In this document: positions 11,301 through 22,612 of the stretch, piece after piece
How positions within the stretch are numbered: the stretch's first letter is position 1
Layout of the letters: every line of letters starts with the position of its first letter
Assembly (NCBI GenBank): GCA_032622095.1
Contig: CP136061.1
Location: 48,489,797-48,553,796, forward strand
Length of the DNA stretch: 64,000 nucleotides
Direction of reading: 5' to 3'
Origin: Siphonodentalium dalli
Taxonomy: Eukaryota > Mollusca > Scaphopoda > Gadilida > Siphonodentaliidae
The notes under the pieces: model-generated
What the model saw: the letters and a program-made list of their open reading frames with translations, nothing else
Told to the model about the DNA's origin: nothing
The model's database searches: none
Position numbers and translations under genes: made by a program

Positions 11301-13130
11301 TCGTGGTCGGTCAGTCTGGACAAACCAATAAACATCTTTATGGGTTAATGCGGCGTCGTGGTCGGCCAGTTTGGACAAACCAATACACATCTTTATGGGT
11401 TGATGCGATGTCGTGGTCGGTCAGTTTGGACCGTCGTGTATGAGTTAATGCGGCGTCGTGGTGGGCCAGTTTGGACAAACCAATACACATCTTTATGGGT
11501 TAATGCGATGTCGTGGTCGGTCAGTTTGGACCGTCGTGTATGGGTTAATGCGACGTCGTGGTCGGTCAGTCTGGACAAACCAATAAACATCTTTATGGGT
11601 TAATGCGACGTCGTGGTCGGTCAGTCTGGACAAACCAATAAACATCTTTATGGGTTAATGCGACGTCGTAGTCGGTCAGTCTGGACGAACCAATAAACAT
11701 CTTTATGGGTTAATGCGACGTCGTGGTCGGTCAGTCTGGACAAACCAATAAACAGCATTATGGGTTAATGCGACGTCGTGGTCGGTCAGTCTGGACAAAC
11801 CAATAAACATCTTTATGGGTTAATGCGACGTCGTGGTCGGTCAGTCTGGACAAACCAATAAACAGCATTATGGGTTAATGCGACGTCGTGGTCGGTCAGT
11901 CTGGACAAACCAATACACATCTTGATGGGTTAATGCGATGTCGTGGTCGGTCAGTTTGGACCGTCGTGTATGGGTTAATGCGGCGTCGTGGTCGGCCAGT
12001 TTGGACAAACCAATACACATCTTTATGGGTTAATGCGACGTCGGGTCGGTCAGTCTGGACCGTCGTGTATGGGTTAATGCGACGTCGTGGTCGGTCAGTC
12101 TGGACAAACCAATAAACATCTTCACGGGTTAATGCGACGTCGTGGTCGGTCAGTCTGGACAAACCAATAAACATCTTTACGGGTTAATGCGACGTCGTGG
12201 TTAGTCAGTCTGGAGCGCCCGTCATCACCAGCTTCCGTCGTGTATGGGTTAATGCGACGTCGTGGGCGGTCAGTCTGCAGCGCCCGTCATCACCAGCTTC
12301 CGTCGTGTTTGGGTTAATGCGACGTCGTGGTCGGTCAGTCTGGACAAACCAATAAACATCTTTATGGGTTAATGCGACGTCGTAGTCGGTCAGTCTGGAC
12401 AAACCAATAAACATCTTTATGGGTTAATGCGACGTCGTGGTCGGTCAGTCTGGACAAACCAATAAACAGCATTATGGGTTAATGCGACGTCGTGGTCGGT
12501 CAGTCTGGACAAACCAATACACATCTTGATGGGTTAATGCGATGTCGTGGTCGGTCAGTTTGGACCGTCGTGTATGGGTTAATGCGGCGTCGTGGTCGGC
12601 CAGTTTGGACAACCCAATTCACATCTTTATGGGTTAATGCGACGTCTGGTCGGTCAGTCTGGACCGTCGTGTATGGGTTAATGCGACGTCGTGGTCGGTC
12701 AGTCTGGACAAACCAATAAACATCTTCACGGGTTAATGCGACGTCGTGGTCGGTCAGTCTGGACAAACCAATAAACATCTTTACGGGTTAATGCGACGTC
12801 GTGGTCAGTCAGTCTGGAGCGCCCGTCATCACCAGCTTCCGTCGTGTATGGGTTAATGCGACGTCGTGGGCGGTCAGTCTGCAGCGCCCGTCATCACCAG
12901 CTTCCGTCGTGTTTGGGTTAATGCGACGTCGTGGTCGGTCAGTCTGCAGCGCCCGTCTTCACCAACTTCCGTCGAGTTTGGGCTAATGCGACGTCGTGGT
13001 CGGTCAATCTGGACAAACCAATAAACATTTTTATGGGTTAATGCGACGTCATGGTCGGTCAGTCTGGACCGTCGTGTATGGGTTAATGCGACGTCGTGGT
13101 CGGTCAGTCTGGACAAACCAATAAACATCT
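8398..13130. repeat. Satellite array in tetraspanin intron 1 with three monomer types
   Basis: About 4.7 kb of tandem units that share the core GGGTTAATGCGACGTCGTGG and TCGGTCAGTCTGGA. The spacer between cores comes in three forms: CAAACCAATAAACATCTTTAT (about 55-bp unit), CCGTCGTGTAT (about 45 bp) and one with GCGCCCGTCATCACCAGCTT (about 65 bp). These alternate and recur in the same order, for example around 11888-12300 and 12492-12910, showing higher-order duplication. Nearly every unit holds the palindrome GACGTC. It is interrupted by a MITE at 8869-9335. Apparent ORFs inside are repeat translations. Confidence 0.95.
8869..9335. mobile_element. MITE with about 90-bp inverted ends, inserted in the satellite
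   Basis: The 467-bp element starts GATGGGGTCATTGTCACAAG and ends with the inverse. Each end carries repeated subterminal blocks with TAGCCAGCTTTT in alternating GTCACATTCG or ATCACAAATG context, as expected for multiple transposase-binding sites. Satellite units flank it on both sides. The target duplication is unclear and the superfamily is unassigned. Confidence 0.8.
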
Positions 13131-14139
13131 TTTAGTTCTCGATCGATCGGTGCTCGTAAAATCCTCTCTCCGCAAACCGAGAAGACATTATATGCTCAAA
13201 AATAATAAGGTCGAGTTTGCCGAGGCTTCGGCGAACATTGATAGAAACCACTTCTTATATATGGCTAATATTATTTTTATCGAACAACTTAAGCTCACAC
13301 GAAGCCTTTCTGATTCCACTTATCCTCGAATAAATTCTAAAATCCCAATCAAATCATCATTTAGACATCACGACGATAAAATGTACTTAATGGCGGCGGT
13401 AAGTATATATATATATTAAACATCTCAAGCGGGTTGTTGACATTTCCCTGTCAGAGCCAATAAGAACCACCAATAGATCATGTTACGAATCTCTATACTC
13501 TGGTGCGTAGAGATCATATTCCACCAGTACAAATCCTGGGATTTTTAAAAAGTTTTTAGAAGGAACCTTATAACGTCGAATAAAATAAGGCACTGTAGGT
13601 GAAGTTCCCAACTCGAAATTGCATGATTGAAGTGACTTTGTGAGCGATTTTGCTTTGCGTCGCTTACACAATTATGGATTTTTTCCTGGGTAATTAATTC
13701 AATGCTTATTGCAATATCGGCTCACAAAATTCACAGAACAGCACGAACAATTAACCCGGGACAACACCCTAATGTGAAGTAGATTATTGAGGACCATCTA
13801 TTAACAAAGAAAGATATTCCCTGCCTTGTTTGTTCAATGTTATAAAGTTTCCTGTCATAACAGGTAAGAACATAAACAAATTCCCAGGTAGAGGTTCATG
13901 GCATGATCTACGAACCACCATGGCTTGAATGTATGAAATATTTTATCGGTAACAATGCTGAAATACTTCGAGATTTAACGGACTCATTCTGATTGTATAT
14001 ACATGTATATATAATTACATGTATATTTTGGCATCCACTTATTTTGTCTTTAAGTTGTGGTATTTGTCCACAAAGAGTAGACTTATTTTTAGCAGCCAGT
14101 TGCTTATATTTACCCAAATATTAATAATTTATATATAAC
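13131..14139. other. Intron 1 sequence, no gene seen
   Basis: The satellite ends abruptly near 13130. The following 300 bp are open for about 100 codons on the plus strand but carry no motif. A short segment at 13478-13530 (GATCATGTTACGAATCTCTA) resembles one arm of the hairpin at 47012-47092. Confidence 0.5.
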
Positions 14140-14500
14140 ATTTTTGTCCAGAACGATCTGTTATCGAACTATGTGAATAACGCTTCAATTTAGCCTTAAA
14201 CCTTAGTAACATAATTTTACGACATCACCAATCCGAGTAATATGGTTTTACGACATGCCCCATAATCTACTTCACTGCTAAATAATGTGTAAGTATCGAT
14301 TTTTTGGGATGTCAGTTATTGGGATGTCTGTTACTAAGAGGCGATCTAATTAATAAACAGGATATTACTTGGTTGGTTTGATATATTTACATCAGCCCTC
14401 GGTAACCTCATATCAGTCTTCGACCTTCGGTCTCAGGTTGACATGATTTTACCTCGGGCTGATATCGGGCATAATATCAAACCAACCAAGTAATATCATC
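14140..14500. repeat. Dispersed repeat ending in a palindrome, copy 1
   Basis: Similar to 18065-18480 in the same orientation (shared TTTTTGTCCAGAACG, TTTACGACAT, CTACTTCACTGCTAAAT). The right part, 14361-14497, is a palindrome with arms GATATTACTTGGTTGGTTTG and its inverse around a CAGCCCTCGG/CCTCGGGCTG stem. It looks like a MITE, but only one side has clear inverted ends. Confidence 0.65.
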
Positions 14501-15698
14501 TATATAACGCACATTGGTCTGTATTATATATATATATATAAACATATATATATATATATAAACGGGTTATAACATATATACATATAATGTAGTCATGAAC
14601 GTTATATGTCGCTTTAAATACCAACTTGTGAACATCTGGTATCTACAGATGGCAAGTCAATATAATACAGCGCTAATAGGAACCTCGTAACCTGTGTTGT
14701 ATCTGTTTGAAGATCTTTGCCAATTTGTGTTCAGCAATCTAAGACTTACTATGGATCACTGCTTAGGTCTGCACAGAAAATTTGATAAACATGGATTGTT
14801 AAATCATCTTAGTCAACAATTATACATTAATTGGAAAAACATCTTGATAACATCTGTTGAAATGTGATTTTTCTGTGCGTGCTCAATAATCCGCGGCATC
14901 TTACAATCTACGCTAATTTTTAATCTAGGACCACCTTGGGAACATCGTCCAAGGGGGTATAGGTCTGTGGTACGAAAAGGTCGTACCGAGTATCTTAATT
15001 AAACAAGCTAAAAGGGTTCAGTTAAGGTTATAGGCTTCATAATACACATGCCATCATATGCGTTGTCAGAAGGATTCCACATCATGTGTTCTTTTTGAGA
15101 GAGAATATTACCCCACAATTAACCCTATAACATTGATATAACCAGTGAAATTATCACAACATGTAAGCATGACCATACTCTACAGTTCAGGTGAATTCCC
15201 AACACAAAATAGGTGAAATATTATTATTCTTAGAGCTAAAGTCCTGTTTTCACTGATTTTGTTTACGAAAATGTTTTTTTCCCCCAAAATCTCAGTCGCA
15301 CATATTTTTGTTTCTGGCTAACTCAGTTTCCATATTGCCTATATCCGGCTACCATTTTCATATATAATACGTCTTGGTGGTCGCCGACATGATTCAACTC
15401 GAAAAATAAGCCCCCTTTCTGGTCTCCATTATCAAACTGGAGCCTCCGGGCAGCGTTATCTCTCATCGCCCCGCTGAGATACCATGTACTGCCACCTGGA
15501 CATTTGGTTTTAGGATTAAAATTGTCTATTTCTGGCTCAGTTCATATTGTTCTTATCAATACCGAAAGAATTACCATTATTGCAAACTTATGGTGGTCAA
15601 ATAAGAATCAAATAAGTCAAATATGATCCTATGTGATTATTTAGGTCCAATGTGAACCTATATATGCACGAGGATATGTTAAATAACAACGTACTTAC
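14501..15698. other. Intron 1, start side
   Basis: Contains an AT/TATA-rich stretch at 14526-14590 and otherwise plain intron. No exon is supported. Confidence 0.5.
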
Positions 15699-15774
15699 CA
15701 ATATGATAGAATTAAACAGAAACATGGAATACTTTAGAAAATTGCCGCATCCACGCAGGCCCATCTTGGAATCC
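15699..15774 (-). CDS. Tetraspanin, exon 1 with start codon
   Basis: ATG at 15764 (minus strand) opens a 22-codon stretch, MGLRGCGNFLKYSMFLFNSI then IL, ending at TTG|GTAAGT (last base 15699). This is the usual tetraspanin N-terminus: a short cytoplasmic segment with Cys and Lys, then the start of TM1, which exon 2 completes (IAGCGILGL). The exon begins at 15774 after a TTTACAG acceptor, so ten bases of 5' UTR are present and a further non-coding 5' exon should lie to the right. Frame, phase and hydrophobicity all agree. Confidence 0.88.
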
Positions 15775-16143
15775 CTGTAAATATGAAGATACCTGAGATT
15801 ATTCTCATTGTTGTGTATTGATCATAATGTCGTGGTATGTGGCTCCCAACGGACATGTTATGTCTATCGAGCTCAAACTAGTCATTTATTGTGGCAGACT
15901 ACCGTATAATCATTAAAGAGTTTTCTTCCTTAATACACTACTAAGTGGTCGTTCCGAGGGAATATATTCCACTCGCGGAGTCATGTTCACGTTTTAAAAC
16001 TGGATTCTCCCTCGTGAACGCCGTATGGCTGAGTGAATATGGTATGTATAGATGGGACGACCAAAAATCGATTCATACACGGTTTGATATGAAGACGTAA
16101 AGTGTTATTATAGAATAAAGAGGAATTATTCCGAAAAAAGTGC
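15775..16143. other. Upstream of tetraspanin exon 1; no promoter identified
   Basis: Because exon 1 has an acceptor site, this is probably a 5' UTR intron rather than the promoter. No TATA box or CpG-rich segment stands out. Confidence 0.45.
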
Positions 16144-17560
16144 TTAATCATCAGATTCTCGTCTGTATCGAGAGTAACGGTGAACGGTGTGTACATTCAT
16201 TATATGGAACGCCGTAACATTGTAACCATACATTATAGGGTACGTTCATATGCTGGTGAACGGTCAGTCTATTCGGTATATCGAACGCCTGGCATTATAA
16301 CTCTACTGTATATATGGTACGTTCAAATGTTGGTAACGGTGTGTACATTCAGTATATGGAACGCCGTAACATTATAACTATAATTTATTGAGTGCGTTCA
16401 CATGCGGTGAACGGTTTGTATATTCAGTATATGGAACGCCGTAACACTACAACTCTACGTTATACAGTACGTTCACATGAGTAAATGTGAACGGTTTGTA
16501 TATTCAGTATATGGAACGCCGTAACAGTATAACTTTACGTTATAGGGTATACGTTCACATGAGTAAAGTTGAACGGTTTGTATATTCAGCATATGGAACG
16601 CCGTAACATTGTAACTCTATACTGTATAGGGTACGTTCACTTTAACTTCACATGCGGTGAACGGTTTGTATACTCAGTAGATGGAACGTCGTAACATTAT
16701 AACTCTACGTTATATGATACGTTCACATGAGTAAAGGTGAACGTTTGTTTTTATATTCAGTATATATGGAACGCCGTAACAGTATAACTTTACGTTATAT
16801 AGGGTACGTTCACATTAGTAAAGGTGACGGTTTGTATATTCAGCGCATGGAAAGCCGTAACATTATAACTTAATGCTTAATCATCAGATTCTCGTCTGTA
16901 TCGAGAGTAAAGGTGAACGGTGTTTATATGGAACGCCGTAACATTGTAACCATACGTTATAGGGTACGTGCATATGCTGGCGAACGGTTAGTATATTCGG
17001 TATATCGAACGCCTGACGTTATAACTCTACTGTATGTACGGTACGTTCAAATGCTGGTAACGGTGTGTACATTCAGTATATGGAACGCCGTATATAACAT
17101 TATAACTATAATTTATTGGGTACGTTCACATGCGGTGAACGGTTTGTATATTCAGTATATGGAAAGCCGTAACAGTATAACTTTACGTTATAGGGTATAA
17201 GTTCACATGAGTAAAGTTGAACGGTTTGTATATGCAGCATATGGACCGCCGTAACATTGTAACTCTACTTTATATGGTACGTTCACTTTACCTTCACATG
17301 CGGTGAACGGTTTGTATATTCAGTAGATGGAACGTCGTAACATTATAACATTTATACGTTATATATATGATACGTTCACATGAGTAAAGGTGAACGGTTT
17401 TTCTTATATTCAGTAATTGGAACGCCGCAACAGTATAACTATACGTTATATATATGGTACGTTCACATTAGTAAAGGTGAACGGTTTGTATATTCAGCGT
17501 ATGGAAGGCCGTAACATTATAACTCTACGTTATAGGGTACGTTCACATGCGGGTAAATTT
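16144..17560. repeat. Tandem array, about 80-bp unit x17, itself duplicated
   Basis: Units contain GAACGGTTTGTATATTCAG, TATGGAACGCCGTAACATTA and GGTACGTTCACATG. A 40-bp leader (GCTTAATCATCAGATTCTCG...) occurs at 16144 and again at 16871, so the whole array was duplicated as a block of about 727 bp. ORFs inside are repeat translations. Confidence 0.92.
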
Positions 17561-18064
17561 ACCGGAGAAGGCTATTGTGTGCTAGAATCACACACATGAA
17601 AGTACTTTTGCTAATTTTCTATGGTGTTGGTGGGCGAAGGGATGCTGTTAATAAAAAGTACCGTAAATATTTTTAAATATTAGCTGCGCCAGTGTTTGCC
17701 AAACGATCGAAATAGCCATCTTAAAGCGGTACACCCCCCTAACTCGAAAACTAGCTAACGTTATGAAACTCAGCAGTCCACCGGGGAACATCGAACTCAT
17801 GTCGCTGTCAATAAAGCGACTACAAGTAACTACAAGTCGCTGCCATAATAGATCAATCCAGCTCCCGTTCCGCGGTGTTTAAATGCTATATAGGTCACAG
17901 TTCTGGAGGTTCATTCTTTTGAATATTCATGAATTCCATATATGGAATGCACCTCCAGATCTTTGACCTGGATGAATTGAATATGGCTGTGACTTAGTGA
18001 TCTCACTTATTGTCATTACCATGCATATGCCAGAAATCATGTAATATCCGATTTGTATTAATTA
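17561..18064. other. No gene; contains a small palindrome
   Basis: At about 17902-17965 an imperfect palindrome pairs CTGGAGGTTCATTC with GAATGCACCTCCAG around ATTCATGAATTCCATATATG. The rest is unremarkable. Confidence 0.5.
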
Positions 18065-18480
18065 GATATGGCATTTTTGTCCAGAACGGTATGTTATCGA
18101 ATTATATGAATATCGCTTCAAATTGCCCTTAAACCGAGTTTAACGACATCACTAATCCAAGTAATATCATTTTACGACATCACAAATCCGAGTAATATCG
18201 TTTTACGACATGCCATAAATCTACTTCACTGCTAAATCACGTGTATATATATCGATTATTGTGACGTCACTCATACGAAAGAGTTGTCAATTACTATGAG
18301 GCAATCTAATTAATAAATAGGATATGACTTTGTTGGTTTGATATTATAGACCTGATATCAGCCCTCGACAACCTCATATCAGCCTTCGACAACCTCATAT
18401 CAGCATTCGACCTTCTGCCTCTTGCTTATATGAGGCTAATATATGCTCTAAATATATCTACTGTCAAGCTCCGATATAAT
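18065..18480. repeat. Dispersed repeat, copy 2 of the 14140-14500 family
   Basis: Matches the left part of the 14140 copy, including TTTTTGTCCAGAACGGTATG and the duplicated TTTACGACAT blocks. It reaches GGTTTGATAT but lacks the closing inverted arm. Its right side holds short direct repeats of CCTCATATCAGCCTTCGAC. Confidence 0.6.
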
Positions 18481-18683
18481 TAACGCGACATCCCAAGAAG
18501 TATAAGATATAGATTTGACAGGGCCTCATCATGACACATATGGGGAGAATGACACAAAAAAAAGGCACGTGCTTATACTCTTGTACTACCTTTCTACCAG
18601 CTATGTGCTATAATGCTATATATATGTATTATCATGCTGAAAGCTTTTTATGTAACATGTATCTGGTGGATAAATAAACTATT

Positions 18684-19125
18684 TTTAAAGGTACTCAATC
18701 CGATCAGACGCTCCTAAATTACTATTTCTTTGGCTTCGGGGGTAACAAATATTTGATTCGAGTCGAGGAACCCAGCCATCAAATCTGAGAGTAATCAGAT
18801 ATCGATTTTTGAAGTTTGTTATTTCTCGAGATGTGTAATAATATGTGGCCCAGAAACACGTGGTCAAACGGAGGGAAAACTCTAAAATCAAGTTGTAATA
18901 CGGTCAAATTTCGTATACTTTAGTGATAATATACGGGCATATTTTGTTGAACAAATTGTTGATAAATAACAAGTTTTTGGAAATTTGATACCATAGTTGA
19001 CAGTGGTTAGCATTATTTTGTTGCAATAAATCGATTCTGATAACTGAAGCGTATTTTGAAGAAATGTTGTTGTTGTTGTATCTTGATGATATGGGGACCG
19101 TCTGATCGGATTGGGTACCTTTAAA
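18684..19125. mobile_element. MITE with TTTAAAGGTAC ends, full copy
   Basis: A 442-bp element with inverted ends TTTAAAGGTACTCAATCCGA / TTTAAAGGTACCCAATCCGA that extend through TCAGACG. The interior lacks a coding frame. Related partial copies occur at 39967-40150 and 54752-54935 (same orientation) and 59380-59560 (reverse). The superfamily is unassigned. Confidence 0.8.
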
Positions 19126-19189
19126 CGAAGTGGAACGCTCTAAAAATTGAGCTGGCGAGCTCCACACCGTATGGATGTGGAGTGAACGC

Positions 19190-19262
19190 AGCCCTAACCC
19201 GTTCATGAAAGAAGATGCGCTTGTGAATCATTAATGGTCCTGTGTCAATGCATTCTCTTATA
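19190..19262. mobile_element. Left part of a hairpin MITE split by an insertion
   Basis: Reads CCCGTTCATGAAAGAAGATG, then GGTCCTGTGTCAATGCATTC and CTCTTATA, where the next element is inserted. The right part resumes at 20380 with CTCTTATATATGCGAG. It belongs to the hairpin family seen at 20710-21155, 37195-37428 and 60230-60500. Confidence 0.7.
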
Positions 19263-20379
19263 GGTATGCGGCTTATACGGACCCTGGCTCTTACGGACCC
19301 TGGCTCTTACGGACCCTGGCTTTTACGGACCACCGGCTGATACGGACCCTGGCCTATACGGACCCGGCTCATACGGACCTCAATTAAAATATGCAATTTT
19401 CAAACTTATATTTATGAATTTAATATATAATTATGATTGTCTTTTCACACATATATCTGTATTAATTGAGAATTTCGGTGATTTTTTTGGTGATTTTCAA
19501 ACTTATATTTATGAATATAGCTGATTTTTTCAGTGATTTTCAAACTTATATTTATGAATTTAATATATAATTATGATTGTCATTTCACACATATATCTGT
19601 ATTAATTGAGAATTTTGGTGATTGTTTTGGTGATTTTCAAACTTATATTTATGAATTTAACCGATTTTTTCGGTTTTGTTCAAACTTATATTTATGAATT
19701 TAATATATAATTATGATTGTATTTTGACACATATATCTGTATTAATTGAGAATTTCGGTGATGATCTGGCTTGAAAAAGCATTTAGTGAATCGCGTTAAT
19801 TATTCTCTTCATCGTTGTATAAACACGCGCGTGTGACCCCTTTATGTCGCTGTACAAACAGACATGCGGTGATAAATGGTCAGTGAATGGCGATCAGGAT
19901 GAATCCACTGAGTTTGATTTGTTATGAAAACATGTTAGTAAAAACACAACTGGTATATATTCAACTGATTTATTTTTGACTGCCATAATTCCACAATGAC
20001 TGCATTGAACCTGAATGTTCTACTTGAGAGCACAACAGCTACTACTCGTCGGTGAGGATAACTGCCAGCAAACTACTGAAAGAAGCCGCCAAGCTGTACG
20101 CCCCCAATTTAGATAATGTTCGTCTGATGTAACGTTGTTCCATTTATTTTATCATCCGATTTTTTGTTATCTCAGTATGTATGTTGTCAGTATTTAGATT
20201 TTATTTAAATAAACATAAAAAATAAAATTGTATGTTTTAATTGAGGTCTGTATGAGCCAGGGTCCGTATAAGCCGAGGGTCCGTATAAGCCAGGGTCCGT
20301 ATCAGCCGGTGGTCCGTAAAAGCCAGGGTCCGTATGAGCCAGGGTCCGTAAGAGCCAGGGTCCGTATCAGCCGGCATTC
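19263..20379. mobile_element. 1.1-kb transposon with tandem-repeat inverted ends and 8-bp target duplication
   Basis: Both flanks carry CTCTTATA (19255-19262 and 20380-20387), an 8-bp target duplication. The inverted ends are built from about 15-bp tandem units, TACGGACCCTGGCTC, over about 110-120 bp on each side (19265-19380 and 20255-20375). The interior contains about 2.7 copies of a roughly 145-bp AT-rich repeat (19388-19762) and no transposase frame. An 8-bp duplication fits hAT, P or Merlin-like elements; the end structure is of the foldback type. Confidence 0.82.
19388..19762. repeat. AT-rich tandem repeat inside the 1.1-kb element
   Basis: Repeats of a unit containing CAAACTTATATTTATGAATT and ACACATATATCTGTATTAAT. 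Shorter interspersed copies of the first block give an alternating pattern. Confidence 0.8.
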
Positions 20380-20520
20380 CTCTTATATATGCGAGTCTCC
20401 GATAGGGAGCCTCGCACATATAAGATAATACATTGCCCTAACACTATTTGCATTGACATTGTAAACCAGTGCACTCTCCTATATATGCGACATATTTCCT
20501 CACATTATTTTAAAATTTAA
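20380..20520. mobile_element. Right part of the split hairpin MITE
   Basis: Continues from 19262 with CTCTTATATATGCGAGTCTC, a GATAGGGAGCC loop and the returning arm, then a second partial arm (GTGCACTCTCCTATATATGC). Removing the 1.1-kb insertion restores the hairpin. Confidence 0.7.
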
Positions 20521-20709
20521 GTTTAAATATTTTCTAAACGTTACACAGTAGTTAAATTGTCAGTTATCACTGTAAAGGTCAATAAAAACCAGGCATGGAA
20601 CCATGTGCACACTGAGATGAGGTGCCAAAAATAGTATTGAAGAACATTTTCAAATTCCAGAACTGTTTGGTAAAAAGACAGATTGAAATTGCCATCATCA
20701 CTATTATTG
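20521..20709. other. Short AT-rich spacer
   Basis: No feature recognised. Confidence 0.4.
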
Positions 20710-21155
20710 AACAAAGCCCTAAACCTTTCATGACAGGAGATGCGCTTGCGCAGCATTAATGGTCCTGTGTCATAGGGAGCCTCGCATATATACGGGAATA
20801 CATTGCCCTAATACTATTTTGCATTGACCTGGTAAGCAGGTGCATTCTCTTATATAAGATATATGTAATGCTGCACCAGCGCAGCTCCCGTCATCCATAT
20901 ATGAATGCGAACATATATGTCAATACTTCAAACGCGTTCGTGACGGGAGCTGTGCTGGTGCAGCATTAATGGTCCTGTGCCAGTTCATTCTCTTATATAT
21001 GCCAGCCTCTCATATGGAACCTCGGATATATAAGAGAATGCACTGGCTTACAAGGTCACAGTAAATTATATTATTATATATGCGAGACCACCTATGGGAT
21101 TGGTACAGGGTTTTCGCAAAATGTCAGGAAGCTACAGTCATGCATGGAAGGGTTA
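20710..21155. mobile_element. Cluster of hairpin MITE remnants with TTAA-type ends
   Basis: Contains CCTTTCATGACAGGAGATGC, several TATATGCGAG hairpin arms, the inverted blocks GCACCAGCGCAGCTCCCGTC and GACGGGAGCTGTGCTGGTGC (about 20870-20962), and an end reading CATGGAAGGGTTAAC at about 21141-21155. The GGGTTAA end matches the TTAA-flanked families elsewhere. Internal order suggests at least two overlapping insertions. Confidence 0.65.
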
Positions 21156-21948
21156 ACGTTCAGACATATTAGTTTTCACCCTGTACATAATTGTTCTCCA
21201 GAAATCAATTCGTGAATGAAATTGGTGCCGAAAATATCACATAAATGATTTTTATCAGATTATATAACTTAATTCCGTTCTGATGATCGCCTATAACTGA
21301 GTTATACTTATTTTCGATATAATAATCATTACAGACCACGAACGAAGAATTGGTCTATCTTACTCTGATGATGCAGGCGTAACATCGTACGCTCCTTGTA
21401 TGGGGCTGGGTATTGGACACTTTTCTCATAACGAACTACTACTACTGATTAGAATTACGAATACCTTATAGTAGTCAGACGGTCCAAAACTCTTTTCGCA
21501 GTATTGGCGACTATACGAGTCCGTTTATGAGAAAATAATGCCGTTCAAAGATCTTGTCACTCGCAGTAAGGTGATATTGTTGTTTGTCGTAATTATTTTG
21601 TACTTAATTATGTTGTTATCATGCCATAGTCAGTGGTCGGCCCGAATATTTCATGTAAAGCTCGCGTATATACCATCGCTTGGCTTCCCGAAACCGTAAT
21701 AGTAACTATACGGATATAACAAAACGACAACTGATAGAAAGAACACAAATTCTAGTGACGTAGTACCCTATTCGTGATTCTTATCAGTAGTAGTTCATTG
21801 TGCGAAAGGTGTCAAATATTTGTTTACACCAAAACAATGTCGAGTATTCTTTTCCGTTTTATATTCAGAATATTATTTTGTTTATCATAAGGGACAGAGC
21901 TCCTTTCTAGCGAATGGATTGGGTCAAATAAGTGGTGTTTTAAAGGCC
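21156..21948. other. No gene seen
   Basis: AT-rich. Two segments (about 21405-21545 and 21600-21810) share inverted blocks such as AACGAACTACTACTACTGAT versus TCAGTAGTAGTTCATT, so a decayed inverted-repeat element of about 400 bp may be present. Confidence 0.45.
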
Positions 21949-22418
21949 CAATTAATTTTCGAGTCGCCGATTATTTTTTTATTGTGCCTTGATATACGGT
22001 TTTAATAAAAATCTATGCCATAAAATATGATTAAATACCTATAATTCATCACTATTTGAAACATCTGTGTCTCAGAAGATGCCCACAGAGAAATAGAAAA
22101 GAGCTGCAATCATAGAATGAATTCCCCCCTTTGCCACCCAGAATGCAACAGAATTCAAACTTTTTCAATGGAAAGGGAAGAACTCTATCTTTAATATATA
22201 GAGTTATTCCCCCTGCATTGAAAATGATACTGCTTTTTACTGCAATCTATATGACAGAACGCGTTGGCAACTCATCAAAAACAACATGTCCACAGTTTAT
22301 TACACCGGAAAAGTTGATACTACAATGATTTGTATCTTCCTCTTTCAAATGGTATATAATATGGTATGTATGTTATATAATGTGATCTGGGGGTTCGAAC
22401 ATTAAGTGGGCCTTTAAA
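21949..22418. mobile_element. MITE with TTTAAAGGCCCA ends, copy 1
   Basis: A 470-bp element; ends TTTAAAGGCCCAATTAATTT and the inverse of TTTAAAGGCCCACTTAATGT. The interior includes a palindrome around AACTCTATCTTTAATATATA. A second copy lies at 44703-45184 with clear similarity throughout. No ORF of significance. Confidence 0.85.
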
Positions 22419-22494
22419 GCAATCTATCCACTTAATTCCCACAGCGTTATAACTGGTCAATTAAAATAATCGCACACAGTAATAATGTCGATGA

Positions 22495-22612
22495 CATGAT
22501 ATCCTCTTACGTATGCGAGGCTCCATATGGGAGTCTCGCATACATAAGAGCATGCATTGGCACAGGGTTTTCACAAAAGTCACGCAGGAAGCTCCAGTCA
22601 TGGAAGGGTTAA
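22495..22612. mobile_element. Hairpin MITE remnant with GGGTTAA end
   Basis: A hairpin TATGCGAGGCTCCATATGGG with its returning arm, then GCATTGGCACAGGGTTTTC and the end CAGTCATGGAAGGGTTAAC. It is the same end as at about 21141-21155. Confidence 0.7.

Larger units (their letters stand above)
5987..15698 (-). other. Tetraspanin intron 1, about 9.7 kb
   Basis: Bounded by TTG|GTAAGT at the exon 1 side and TTGTTACAG at the exon 2 side. It holds a 46-bp minisatellite, a GA microsatellite, a dispersed repeat, the 4.7-kb GACGTC satellite with a nested MITE, and a palindromic dispersed repeat. I saw no further exon inside. An alternative first exon in it cannot be excluded. Confidence 0.75.

Noticed and set aside
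8398-13130. Possible CRISPR array or protein repeats in the 45-65-bp units
   Set aside because: Spacers are not unique; they fall in three repeated types. The setting is an animal intron, and ORFs arise from the repeat.
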